A stretch of 64,000 nt of DNA from Aquilaria yunnanensis (lineage: Eukaryota; Streptophyta; Magnoliopsida; Malvales; Thymelaeaceae): positions 111,428,893 through 111,492,892 of the forward strand of contig CM077594.1 of the NCBI GenBank assembly GCA_039654915.1, read 5' to 3'. Of this stretch, positions 47,984 through 59,239 are shown one piece after another. How positions within the stretch are numbered: the stretch's first letter is position 1; the number at the start of each line of letters is the position of its first letter. A model generated the notes under the pieces. That model was not told the origin of the DNA, ran no database searches, and was given only the letters and a program-made list of their open reading frames with translations. Made by a program: the position numbers and the translations under genes.

Positions 47984-49100
47984 GGCCTAAATACCTATTG
48001 CTCCTCCAAACTTTAGTAACTCAGACATTTTGGCCCCTGAATTATAAAGTAAATCAATTTGAACCCTGAGCTTTGAAGAATTGATCACTTTAATTCTTTG
48101 ACTCACTGATCTAACGTTGTGATCAATGTCTGTCCATTGATAAAAAGGAGAAATTATGTAATAATCATATAAATTATATTTGTTCTCTTTTTTTCCTTAA
48201 ACTTTTATCACCAACACTCAAACCACCATCTCAATGTATCCGGCAATCTCTACCACCGCCGCACCATTTGCTATTGATCGAATATTGATTCATGGGGCGT
48301 GATTCATGACATTACTTGCTCTTGGGCTCCGTTCCATTCAATCGATGAAGAACTCGTCCACTGCTATTTGGGAAATCTTCAATTTTTGCCAGTTATCGCG
48401 ATCGGAACCAATTAGAATGCCACCTAATGGAACCTGAGTAGAAGCCTCGCTTGATTGGACTAGAGACCGGAATAGAGGGCATAGGCAACAAACTTGGAGC
48501 GCTTAAAGGTGGCGCTAGATTGAGCACCTCGTTGTACTCGGTGCCTAGAGAGGAGAGGAGGATGGGTGAGGAATCGGAGGCCGACGTGTGGCTAGTGGTG
48601 TGGAGGTAAGAGAAGAAGAAGGGACGCTATAAGGGAGCTGCTACTGTGGAGGAGGAGGCTTGAGGGCAGAGATTGGGAAGAGGAAGGGACGCTAGGAGAG
48701 GGGCTGCTGCTGTGGATGCGGAGGTAAAGGCGAAGGCGGATGGGCAGAGATGGGGCCGAGGAAAGGACGCCTGGGAAAGGACTACTGTTGTGGAGGTGGG
48801 AGAAGTGGAAAGTGAAGGAGAGAAGTAGGAGCGGATGGTGAAGGTGAGGAAGCAGAGGTTGGATTGTAGCTGGTGGGTTGCCGAAAGAAATGAGGAAGGG
48901 GGAGGGAGGGAGCATGTGCAAAAAACCCCACTCATCCGTTAACTCACTTACACCATCCATAGCACATGCACTCACGTGAAGCTTTTTCTGAGTTGAAGGA
49001 CCAAAGTGATCGATTTCTTAAAGTTCTGGGAGTGATTCATAGTTTAGGGTCTCAACTGTCTGGGTTACTAAAGTTCAAGGAAGTAATAGGTATTTAGGCC
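47984..49100. mobile_element. Non-autonomous MULE with GC-rich cargo
   Basis: Inverted repeats of about 120 bases: left GGCCTAAATACCTATTGCTC, reversed right GGCCTAAATACCTATTACTT; both continue with AACTTTAGTAAC, CAGACA and GATCACTTT. The 9-bp flanks AAAATATTA (47975-47983) and AAAATGTTA (49101-49109) differ at one base. Cargo at 48220-48960 is GC-rich with an open minus-strand frame (48975-48592) full of Ser, Leu and Pro. Another minus-strand frame near 48560-48430 reads EYNEVLNLAPPL and SPIKRGFYSGSI, faintly like the linker of some plant PP2C phosphatases. Cargo identity is unresolved. Confidence 0.75.
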
Positions 49101-49921
49101 AAAATGTTACACTAGAAAGAATTTGCGATAGATTAAATATTAATTATATGAAATGAAAAAGGTCGTCCAAAAGTGATTAATAATGTAAAGGTGGTCAAAG
49201 GAAAATTAATTAATGCTTCACTTAAATCTTAAAGCATTGATGGTGATAGAATAAATTTAAGAAAAACAATATTAATAGCATTAGATGAGATATTCATGTC
49301 AAATCATGCGCAACTATTAATCTCATCCCCACCACTTTCTCCTAATTATTAAAGAACAATTTGTGACAGAATAATAAAAATTAACGAACCATTTTTTTAA
49401 TCAGAAGCATTTGTATAAAGGTAGAAATTAATTTATAATTAAGGACATGAACGACTGCCTACTTTTTTTAGACTAAGAAAGCCACAAAATTAATATAATT
49501 GATATTTTATAAAAAAATTTGTAAAAGCAGGATTTGAACTTCTCACCTTTAATTTAGGTTGAGGCTTCATGGCTAATGGACCATATCATATAGCTGAGCT
49601 TGATCATGGCTAATGAACCATATCATAGAGCTCTAGTACCCCCCCTCCCCCACACACATATATGTATATATATTATTCTCTTTGTCTTGTATTTTTTATA
49701 CACTTCACTTTTGTTTGCTTAAATTTGGATTAAATTATTCTTATTATTATTTTTCACAAAAATATTTTTTAAAATATATATTCAGAAACTATATGCTCTA
49801 ATCCTTCATTTATATGCAAAATTTTTTCATTTATATGGTCAAGTGTTGAAGATAAAAAAAAAATTATAGATTAATTATTGTGAACAATAAATAATGCAAA
49901 AAAATTGGGACTTGTGAGTAA
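49101..49921. other. AT-rich intergenic DNA
   Basis: A short direct repeat, CATGGCTAATG(G/A)ACCATATCAT, occurs at 49569 and 49604. Otherwise nothing recognised. Confidence 0.4.
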
Positions 49922-51120
49922 GAATAAGATATTAGTTACTCTTAAAACTTTTCATTTTTTGTCAACTTAACCCTAAAACTTATGGACTTGTTAAAATAGT
50001 AATAAAACTATCAAATTATTAGTTTTGGTAATCCTAATTTGGATGCCTCACTATATTGAGGTGACATATAATAGATATTTAAATGCTAACTTGTTGACTC
50101 ATTTTATCTATTTTGTAATTTTGGAGATTGAATTGCTTGAAATGAAAACCAACAGTAATTAAAAGTTAAATCATTTGTTGACGCTCAGCCAAAATGATGG
50201 CATGGCCGTCGGCCGACGATATTCTTCAGATTTTCTCCAACTTCCATGGCAGATTCTCTCGTGAAGAGCTCTCGGATAATTCCCCGAAGATGACCGCCGG
50301 ATCAGCGTTGTGCTAAACGGAGCTTTAAACTCTCTCGACCGTCGGATCTCCCAATACGTGCTATCGGCACCCCATCTGGGCCAGCTCCGCCGATCCCTCT
50401 ACCTTTGTCGATGCCATCAACGAGCTGATCGCAAAGCTCATGGAGTGGGCCTGTTTCGCATCGAGGACGAGTTTAGATTTTTAATGGAGTAGGGGGGCGA
50501 GTCTTTCAATTCAAATCGAAACGACTAGGATGAGAATGACAAAAAAGAACCAGGAGCCCTTCAGAACGGTCTCGACAATGATGATGACGACTAGATCCTA
50601 GTCGCTCAGTCGGTCGTCGACTACGACATCATAATCGCACGTGCCGGTGGGAGCTCCTCGAAGAGAGCATCTCCAGGTTAAAGTTGCAACGGCTGAGCAT
50701 CAAATAAGTTCACAAGATGTCTTGGCAAGATCTCGAAGACCAAATCTAGCGTTGGATCAAATCGGCAAATGTCACGCCGCCTCTGTGATCGCGTCTTCTT
50801 CGGCTCCTCCGCCACTGGCGATTACTCTTTCATGGAAGTCTGACAAGTGGGGAAATAAGTGTTTTAGTCACTTCTGTTTTTAATTTTGAGCAATTCAATC
50901 TCCAAAGTTACCATACTGATAAAAAAGAGTTAACAAGTCAACATTTAAACGTCCGTTATGTGCCACCTCAACTTTTCCATCTACCACCTAACGTGATATT
51001 TAAATTAGGACTAACAGAGTAAATGATTTGATATTTTTAGGATTACTTTGATAAGTCAATGAGTTTTAGAATTAAGTTGATAAAATGCAAAAGATTTTCG
51101 GACTAACTAATATCTTATCC
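49922..51120 (+). mobile_element. Pack-MULE carrying an EXO70 gene fragment
   Basis: Inverted repeats of about 110 bases: left GAATAAGATATTAGTTACTC, reversed right GGATAAGATATTAGTTAGTC, both continuing with GTCAACTTAA or ATCAACTTAA and CTAAAACT. The GC-rich centre (50180-50870) is a broken copy of an exocyst subunit gene, annotated separately. No clear target duplication was found. Structure and size match Pack-MULEs. Confidence 0.75.
50197..50845 (+). pseudogene. Captured, frameshifted EXO70 exocyst subunit fragment
   Basis: EXO70 proteins are subunits of the exocyst, which tethers secretory vesicles at the plasma membrane. The frame from the ATG at 50197 reads SADDILQIFSNFHGRFSREE, as in the N-terminal region of plant EXO70. 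After a frameshift near 50305 comes LNSLDRRISQYV, and after another near 50370 IWASSADPSTFVDAINELIA. Later pieces are FRIEDEFRFLME, WELLEESISRLKLQRLSIK, MSWQDLEDQI and LCDRVFFGSSATGDYSFMEV, all in the order of EXO70. Some intermediate sequence is missing, and stops and shifts rule out a product. It covers roughly the N-terminal half. The absence of introns fits capture from an intron-poor EXO70 paralogue (for example an EXO70B-like gene) or from processed sequence. It sits between the TIRs of a MULE. Confidence 0.88.
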
Positions 51121-51199
51121 CTATTTAGTATCATACAAGATTTATGGTATCTGCACATTGTAGCGGCTCAATCCGTATCAACATTAAACATGAATATAA

Positions 51200-52440
51200 A
51201 CAATGATGATCATTGACAAAAAAAAAAGTAAGAACCAGGATAGAAAGTCAAAGTAAAGTTTTGAGACTAAGAGAGAAAAAAAATATATTCTAAGTATCAA
51301 GAGAAAAACCATGAAAACTAAAATTTTGTTTTAGAAAATAGAAATAATATGAAAATTTTAATAATATAAGATAAAGAGTACAATTTTAGTGAGAAAATGA
51401 GGGGTTTAATGATTAATAAATTAAAAAAAAATGGCCTTCAAGCCGAAAGAGTAAATATAAAGATTTCAAAAATTAAAGACTTAACCATCAACTTAATAAA
51501 GAAAAAAAATAAATGAAAACATTAGTTAAAATAAATGAGTTTGGATCATACTAAAAAGTAGACAACTCATAATAACTAAAGTTTTTTGTTAAAAAATAAT
51601 AATAAAAAAGGTTAAATAAGTAACTATGGTCAATTTAAAAAAAAAAACAAGAAAAGAAAAGAAACAAATCATGGTTACCAAGATTTTAGTTTAGAAGACA
51701 ATAAATAAAAAAAATACAGACCAAGAGAATAAATGGAGAGATTTGAAGACCCACACATCATAGTAGATATTTTTTATAATAAATTTTGATAATAATAGTG
51801 TGAAACAAAATACAGTATGTGCTTTGAAATAATATTTTTTTTAATTAAAAAAATTCACTAAAAAATTCATCTCCTATTAACTTAAAATCTAATATTTAAT
51901 ATCGATGAAAAAATTATCTAGAAAATTTACTTTTAAATTTAACAATTATGGACCAAACTACTTTATTAAACTATAGAGCTTGAAATAAATAATTGATGCT
52001 ATAAAAATTAATAATAAATAATGATGAAAAAATGACCGAAATACAAAACTATGTTTAATTTATGTTAAACAATTAATAGTTTAACCATTAATTTAATAAA
52101 GATAAAAAGAAAAGAAAGTAAAAAAAAACTTACTAAAGCCGAGTCAACTAGAACCAAGCCAAAAGTAGGCAAATTATAATGATTAAAGTTTCATTTTAGA
52201 AAACAACAATAAATAAAATCAATAGAAAAAAGTTAGGATCAAGACCAAAAAAATAAAAACGAAGAACTTTAGGCATTATGGATTTAACTATTGACTTAAT
52301 GAAAATAAAAAATGGTTTAAATAAAAAATAAAAAAATTATGGTCACCAATGTTTTATTTTATAAAATAGTACATAAAAAACAACAAAAAAAAAAGAGCTT
52401 GGGGTCAAAAGAGCAAATAGAAGATCTAATTAAATAGTTA
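51200..52440. repeat. Degenerate, very AT-rich repeat region
   Basis: Loose repeats recur: CTTAACCATCAACTTAATAA (51480), TTTAACCATTAATTTAATAA (52081), TTTAACTATTGACTTAATGA (52290); and AAAGTTTTTTG, TTTTAGTTTAGAAGACAATA and TTTCATTTTAGAAAACAACA at 51577, 51680 and 52186. They suggest an old tandem array with units of some hundreds of bases. No gene. Confidence 0.4.
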
Positions 52441-52499
52441 TAAAATTTAGAGACCAAATTGTAAAAAAAATGTAAGTCAAAGCCTAAAATGAAAATATT

Positions 52500-53683
52500 G
52501 GGTAATATCCAAATTTGGTCCCCTAACTTTAAAGGTTGTCCCAAAGTGGTCCCTTATCTTCAAAAGTGCATCTTAAAGTCCCTTACCTCTCTTAGCTTGT
52601 CCTATTTTGGTCCATTCTATCAATTAAGTCGTTATCTTTGACGGAAATTACCTATGTTGCACTTACCTTGCCACGTGGCATCCTATGTCATAACAATAAG
52701 TGGCTAGAATAAAAGAACAATAAATAATAGGCTAAAATTGATAAAACACATAATTCTAAGGACTTTAAGTGACATTAATCCCTAATTTCTATCTTCCCCA
52801 AATCTTCTTGGATTCGAGCTGGCCGTGGCTGACCACCTCCAGCCTACCCGCTGCCAACTGGAAATCCGCCTTGATACCCACTCGGCCACTTCCTCGTCAT
52901 CCACCATCTCGCCGCCCTCCGTCTTGCCCTCCGTGTCGCCAGTCCTCACCCCAATCCTCTCGCCAGTCCTCTCGCCGCCCTCTGTCTCGCCCTTTGGCTC
53001 GCCCTCTGTCTCGCCAGTCCTCTCGCCGCCCTCTGTCTCGCCCTTCGGCTCGCCCTCTGTCTCGCCAGTCCTCGCTACCCGCTGGCCGCGAAGCCGATCC
53101 TGGTACAGGCGCAACCTGAGAGCGCGTTCGATCATCCTCAGAAACAAGTGTCCATTTCGGTTCACTTCGTCGGCCATTCTTTCACTTCGTCATCCTCCAT
53201 GTCATCCAGGAGCAAGATCCGGCCTTCGAAGCGGTGGTGGAAGATAGAACAGCCGCTAGCTCACGCACATTGGCCTAGACAAGGAATCGGCGGCCCTCAG
53301 CAATGTTCTGGCGAATGCCGCAGCCATCCTGGAAGCAGTGCAAAGGGGCGGCAAGGATCGAATTGGGGAGGCGTGGCGGCGGGATTGGGGAAGATGGGGG
53401 AAGATTGGATTAACTAGCTTTTAGGTCACTAAAATTATTTTATGTCAGTTTTGGCTTTAACTTTATTATTTTTCCAATCTAGTCACTTCTTATCATAAAA
53501 AAAGCTGCCACGTGGCAATCTGCCATGTAGGCAATTTTCATCCAACATAACAGCAGAACTGATAGTAAGGACCAAAATAGGACACATTAGTTGAATTAGG
53601 GGACTTTAATAGCCACTTTTAGAGATAAGGGACCACATTAGGACAACCCTTAAAGTTAGGGGACCAAATATGGATTTTACCCT
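52500..53683. mobile_element. Pack-MULE-like element with perfect 10-bp duplication
   Basis: Inverted repeats of about 130 bases: left GGGTAATATCCAAATTTGGT, reversed right GGGTAAAATCCATATTTGGT, both continuing CCCCTAACTTTAA, GGTCCCTTATCT and TGTCCTATTTTGGTCC. The flanking repeat TGAAAATATT is perfect (52490-52499, 53684-53693). The GC-rich centre (52800-53410) has overlapping open frames on both strands. On the minus strand a frame beginning MAAAFARTLLRAADSL near 53315 and another with NGHLFLRMIERALRLRLYQD near 53150 look like captured exons, but I do not recognise the gene. Confidence 0.85.
52961..53075. repeat. 51-bp minisatellite inside the Pack-MULE-like element
   Basis: The unit starts CGCCAGTCCTCTCGCC at 52961, 53012 and 53063; two full copies plus part of a third, nearly identical. 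Its length is a multiple of three, so both strands stay open: Ser/Pro-rich on plus, Glu/Gly/Thr-rich on minus. Confidence 0.85.
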
Positions 53684-53693
53684 GAAAATATTA

Positions 53694-55049
53694 GAAAATT
53701 TAGGACTGAAAATATGTTTTAACCGAAACAAACCTAAGACATACTAAAACCCGAAAAATTTCAACATAGGCTCTCAGAAAGGAGAAATCCTTGCGAAAAG
53801 AGGATCAAACTTAAAAAAGAGCAAATTACATCCTAAAAAGGAGACAAAAGAAAAAAAATGATTTTAGAAAAAGATTAGGAACTGTTTATCTACAGTAATT
53901 ATTGTTGATGAACAGTGAAGTCTCTTTCACTTTTAAAATATAATAAAATTTCTCATTATCTATATATCGTCTTGCCTCAACTGACTAGTGCATGTGCCGC
54001 TAATAAATTATAAAATAGTGGACATGCCTATAAAGACAATACGTTTTCTTTTTAAAATGTGACTAATTGATTAAGTATTCTCCCTCTCTCATCAAATCAA
54101 GGTATGATATAAAATGGAATCACTTCGTGGTTGTATTATATATATTTTTTCTGATAATTTTAAAACTCATGCTGTATTGACACATGAAACCACTTTTATA
54201 ATATAAAATATTATGTACGTCTAAAACATCGCTTTTTTCTATAAAAATGAAAGAAAGATATGATGCAATCGTGTGTGTGTAATCTTCTGTCGGTAGGAAA
54301 ACAAGATGGAGCGGCTGGCCACCAACCACATCATCACAATCATTACTGGTACCATATTTTACTTGCCTTTCTTTCAAGGGTAATATATTCAATTTTTGAA
54401 GTGGTGCCTCATGAGGCCATTAGTAGCCTAGCCTATCGTTTTATATATAAATATAATTAACTAATATATAATAAAAATAATACGAACTCATCATCTCAAC
54501 GATCTCATTTAACTCGTCACAGTGACGGATGATCAAATTCTAATCGTTTCATATATAAATATATATAGGAGTAACAATTAATCCAAAAACCTAAAAGAAA
54601 GTAGCAGTTCCCTACCTCACATAATGATCAAACAATTGGCGCCTCAGAGTTGGCGCAGCAGCTGGTTAATAAACGCACAAGTTCCAAAAGTTCTTCTTAT
54701 GTCTCGCACATTTTATTCATATACATGATCCTTCGCATAACTTTTGCCGGCGGGCTCTCCGCTCGCTCCTCTTCCTTTGTCAAAGTTGGGCTTACGTGTC
54801 CCTTATTTATCCCAATACCTTTGATGCAATGGTGAGACACTGCACCTTTCACCATTTTAATTAGGTTCGAGCGTTCTCTCTAATTTTTTCCTCCAAACTC
54901 CTAAATATTTATTTGTAATAACTTTAAGTACAAAAAAAAAAGTTGGGCTTATTCAACTTACATAGTTTATATTACACACTGCAATTTAATTGTAACCATT
55001 TCTTCATCTAGTTACAACAAAAATTTTCCATTAGGATTGGTTGGATTAA
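53694..55049. other. Intergenic DNA, no gene recognised
   Basis: Mostly AT-rich. A GC-richer stretch at 54625-54840 has an open frame (54650-54835) with no recognisable product. No element ends found. Confidence 0.35.
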
Positions 55050-56380
55050 ATGCATTTGCGATCTCCAACCTTCAAATATTATTTCACTTTCATCTCCAAC
55101 ATTCACTTTATTCTGGTCTCGTCCCTAACATCTTTAAAATGCCTCACTCCTGTCTCTAACATTATTAAAATATTTTATTTTTGTCTCATTTTATACAGAA
55201 AACATTTATAGTAGATGAAAAGATGTCATCTCAACACAATATTGTGTGAAAAATCTCAATTATGACACCTAAAAACTTGTTCTTTCTCCCAGAAATCCAA
55301 ATTTTTTTTCTATTTGTCAAATTTGCAACCATATTATTCATGCTCCTACCGCCAGAATCTCCCCCTTCACCAAATCTTCTCCATTTTCTTCCCTGAAATC
55401 CACTTCTTCACAAGCCCTAAATCCCACTTCTGCCTCCACCCTTCCCCCTCGTCATTTCACTTTACCTTTTACGATCAACGATGGGTGAGTGAATGACCCT
55501 AGTTAAGATGGTCAAGTCCTATTAAAGCCATCAACCTTCTATTAACATTCCAGCTAGCCTTTTAAATCAAATTAATTCAAAAATAACTAACTGCCTTAAC
55601 TAAAACTGAACAGAAACTGAATTCACCAAATCAAATTTTTGAATTAATTTGATTTTTGGGTTTTTTAGTTTCAACTGAATAGTGATCACCTCTAACCACC
55701 GCAACTGCACCATGGACTACTCTGGCCTCGTTGAGGTGAGCCAAATCTAGAAGGATGAGTTGACTCCGAGACACTACTTCCCTTGAGAGGTAGTGGGATG
55801 TAGTTGGGTTTAGTCAGACAAATCAATCGCCAAGCTACATCTTTTCCACCAAAATGTTGACCTGTCACACAATTGCTAACCTTAGGCACTTCTACTTGAT
55901 TCAAAAAGCTCTGAAATGAAAAAGGAGAAAATAAGTTTCTCGTTACACTAACTAAGGAGTCAATAGGTAGTCAATGAAATGGGTAGGAAGTTTTTAGGGT
56001 TCCCATGAAGGGTTTTGTTGGAGGTTGATGTTGAAACTTGTGGCTATAGAATGAGTAGTCCCAGAGAAGGTCGAAGACGAGGTCAGAATTGGTAAGGAAA
56101 AAGGTAAAGCAATCTTGGGTTAGGGATGGGTGACAATGAAGAGGGAGGGGCAAGAGATGGAGATGGTAGCCAAATTAGTAAATGGAAACGTTTTAGCATA
56201 TATGGGGCAGAGTCAAGTTTTCGAGGAATTTTAGTTTTTCCTACATTTTTAGGCTACCATGACATTTTTCGTCCAACATAATGTCCAAAAAGAATAAAAA
56301 TGAAACATTTTAATGACGTTAGGGATGAGAGTAGAACATAGTCTCATCCAAAAGTTCAAAAACAGACAGTTTAATATATC
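55050..56380. mobile_element. Candidate long-TIR MULE, uncertain
   Basis: The left stretch GGTCTCGTCCCTAACATC(T/A)TTAAAATG near 55119 is matched in inverted orientation by sequence near 56305-56345 (reversed: CTCATCCCTAACGTCATTAA, then AATGTTTCA). Repeats of the phrase CTAACATTATTAAAAT lie inside the left arm. The interior has a minus-strand open frame at 55904-55692 (VEVPKVSNCVTGQHFGGKD, AWRLICLTKPN) of unknown origin. Ends are approximate and no target duplication was found. Confidence 0.4.
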
Positions 56381-56790
56381 AGAGTATTGGTTCTTAAAGT
56401 TAAAAAGTGTTCACATTCAAGTCCTTAAAGTTTGAAAAGTGTTAATTTATACACTAACATCAAACTACAAGTTTAGTTCCTCAAGTTATAACAAGTCTCC
56501 AATCAAGCCAATCAAATTCAAAAAGTGAGATTACTGAAACAAAATTATAGGTTTAGTCCTTAATCATTTAAAAATTTTACAAGCAAGTTACTAAAGTTTC
56601 AAAAACTGACAATTTAGTAATTGATAGAAAATTATGAGATCAAACACTCAAATTTTAAATATTTGACAATCAACTCCTTAAACATTGAAAATTGACAGTT
56701 TAGGCATTGAAATAACATTACAGTTTTCATCCCTAAACTTTAAAAGGTTACCTAAAAGCATAAAAACTAATTAAATATCACATATTTTAT
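56380..56790. repeat. Degenerate short-period repeat with CCTTAAAGTTTGAAAA motif
   Basis: Variants of TAGTCCTTAAAGTTTGAAAA followed by TGACAATTTA recur about every 50-70 bases. Non-coding. Confidence 0.45.
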
Positions 56791-56799
56791 ATAAAAAAT

Positions 56800-58440
56800 G
56801 CAAATTAGCTATAATTTGAGATAATCATCGAAATAAACCAAAGATTTCATACTAATCAATATAATAGGCCAGAAATCAACAAAAACTCCGAGTCAAAGAG
56901 CAAACACCATGAACAATCAAAAGTTGATGAACTTAGAAGGAATGGAGAAATGGGCATCAAAAGCAGAGGCGGTGGTGTTGGTGCGATTGTGGCACAATAA
57001 CGGCACAAGTGCTTCCCGGAATTGTGCATGACAATGTCAGAGATGGAGGAGAATAGATCTTGGAGAGGTTTAGAGGAGAGGAACATTGTTTAGAGTCGAA
57101 AGAAATGAGGGAGATGGCGTATTGAGGTGCCAGATAATCCCGAGGATTTTCACAATTATAATTGCCACAGTCCTCGCAACATGCATGGTTGTGATCTTAT
57201 TTCCTCAAAAATCATCTTAAAGACACCGCCGTATAAAATTCGTACCTAGTTGAAACAAATCTAAATCGTCGCATGCATGCTTTGGCGCATTGGAATTTAC
57301 AAATTCCAATGTTTGTGTTGGCTCTATAATAATTTCTTAAATATTCATCTTAATGTTGTTGCACTTAGTAACTCCCGCCCCCTATTTCAAACCTATTTAC
57401 GATGATAGTTGTTGTCACAATTATTTTGGAACAAAATCGTCGATTGCATTGTTCTTTTGTTGACCGGTGAGCAACTCTTTTGCGCAATATGTAATTGCGA
57501 GGAATAATTTCGTTGCAAATGGACATGTTGCAAATGCTTGATCTCTTGTACTGGTGAACGGAAGAATTCTTCTGAATAATTTAACAAACCGTTTCGGTTC
57601 ATTACGGTTAAATATCCATTTTGATTTGTGAAAATCAACTTCTTCCCCAGGTGTTGTCTAACATAAGGAGAGGATGTTTTTGAGGTTATGTATAGAATCC
57701 AAATACGATCTGAAGAATATAAAGCAAGCGTCAGTAGAAAAAATGATAACACTCGGCCCTCATATATATACCTAGTTTTAGAGGCGGAGCCAGAAAATTT
57801 CTTTATTGAGGGCAAGCTAGAACCATATATAAAAGATAGTGCGGGGCAAATAGCTACATATTTAAAGAATTATGGGGTTAATATGCTTAATTATCATAAA
57901 TTTATACCTAAAATTTGTAATTTATACCTAAAATTTACTAAAATTAGCAAAAGTTTGTAAATGTATAGCTTATTACTAGTATGACATAAAATTAGTATAA
58001 ATATAACCAATTACTAAAATTGCCCAAAAATTACATAAATAACATAACAAAGAAAAAATTCCTAAAATCTGAAATATATAAAATACCTACAATCCTAAAA
58101 ATAAATAAAAATACAATAATTACATAAAATTACATAAATTGCATAATAGAGAAAAATTCCTAAATTCTGAATAATATAAAATACCTACAATCCTAAAACT
58201 ACATAAAATATCTAAAATTATAACAATCATCAACAACTCAACAAAGAAAAATCTGAACAGAAATTGAAAAAATAACAAGACAACTCAAAAAAACGTTGAA
58301 AAAAAAATTGGAAACGAAACATATGAGGGAAGTACTTACATAAATGGTCGAGATTGGGAGAGGTTGAGTAGAGCTAGATGTTGATAGAAAAGGAGAAGTT
58401 GATTGGAACCGGAGAGGGGGGGAAAATTGAGATCTAAAAC
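56800..58440. other. Intergenic DNA, no gene recognised
   Basis: A terminus-like string, GAGGCGGAGCCAGAAAATTT, at 57781 matches the ends of the hAT-like elements in this window, but no partner end was found. Open frames on the minus strand at 57815-57393 (140 codons) and 57086-56856 match no known protein. 57880-58200 is very AT-rich with repeated ATTACATAAA phrases. Confidence 0.35.
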
Positions 58441-58459
58441 GAATGAGGCGGAAGGAATT

Positions 58460-58800
58460 CATTTGCTAAGGTTTATTAGAGCAAGTGATTGAAAGCAACT
58501 GAAATGTCAGTCTCTTTTTTAAATTTCTAGAAAAGCGACTAAAAACGGCAGTCACTTATTTGAATTTGAAACGGAAGCAACTGACACTTCAATCCCTTAT
58601 TTAATAGTGACTGGCAGGTCAGACTCATTTTTTGAAAATGAGTGACTAACTCATTCAGTCATTTATTAAATACAAATTCAGTTGGTTTTTCCATCACTGG
58701 TTCTTCATCTTTGCATGAATTCAATGGCTTTCAACATGAATTCAATCACTTTCTTGATGATTTTAGTCACTTGTTCATCATATTTTTCTAGAATTAGATT
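58460..58800. repeat. Subterminal repeats of the CACTA element to the right
   Basis: Short motifs such as GTGACTGGCAGGTCAG, CAGTCACTTATTTG and GAGTGACTAACTCATTCAGTC repeat in both orientations, a pattern typical of CACTA subterminal regions. They lie beyond the 3' side of the minus-strand transposase. The element's terminal CACTA sequence was not found. Confidence 0.5.
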
Positions 58801-59239
58801 TTTTTAACTATATAAATCTATAAGTATATGTATATAATCCATAAATATATGTATATGGATATGTACACAAATGTGTGTGTGTGTGTGTACATATACAAGT
58901 ATATTTGTTTAACACACAAAAGTGCTAAATATAATGTTGGATACCCACAATGTTTTACAATTGGTTTATAAAATATTTGTTTAAATTATAACTTAATCTT
59001 CTTCCTCGGACAGCAGCTCCGTTTCAAAATCTTCATATTCAGGGTTATCTAGTTCGCTAGCATGATCGACAACAATAAAAGTGGTGTCCGTCAATTGAAA
59101 AACTTTCCCTCAAGTGTTTATGTCGACCAATATAATGGCGCCTTCTACACTATAATCAAATTCACTCACAACGACCCCAGATTGTGCAATAGGCTGTTAA
59201 TATGGTTCACCATCCACAGTTAGTCAATCCATGTTCAAA

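Noticed and set aside
48430..48560. Captured PP2C phosphatase fragment
   Set aside because: Only a short phrase resembles the PP2C linker; too weak to annotate as a gene fragment without a search.
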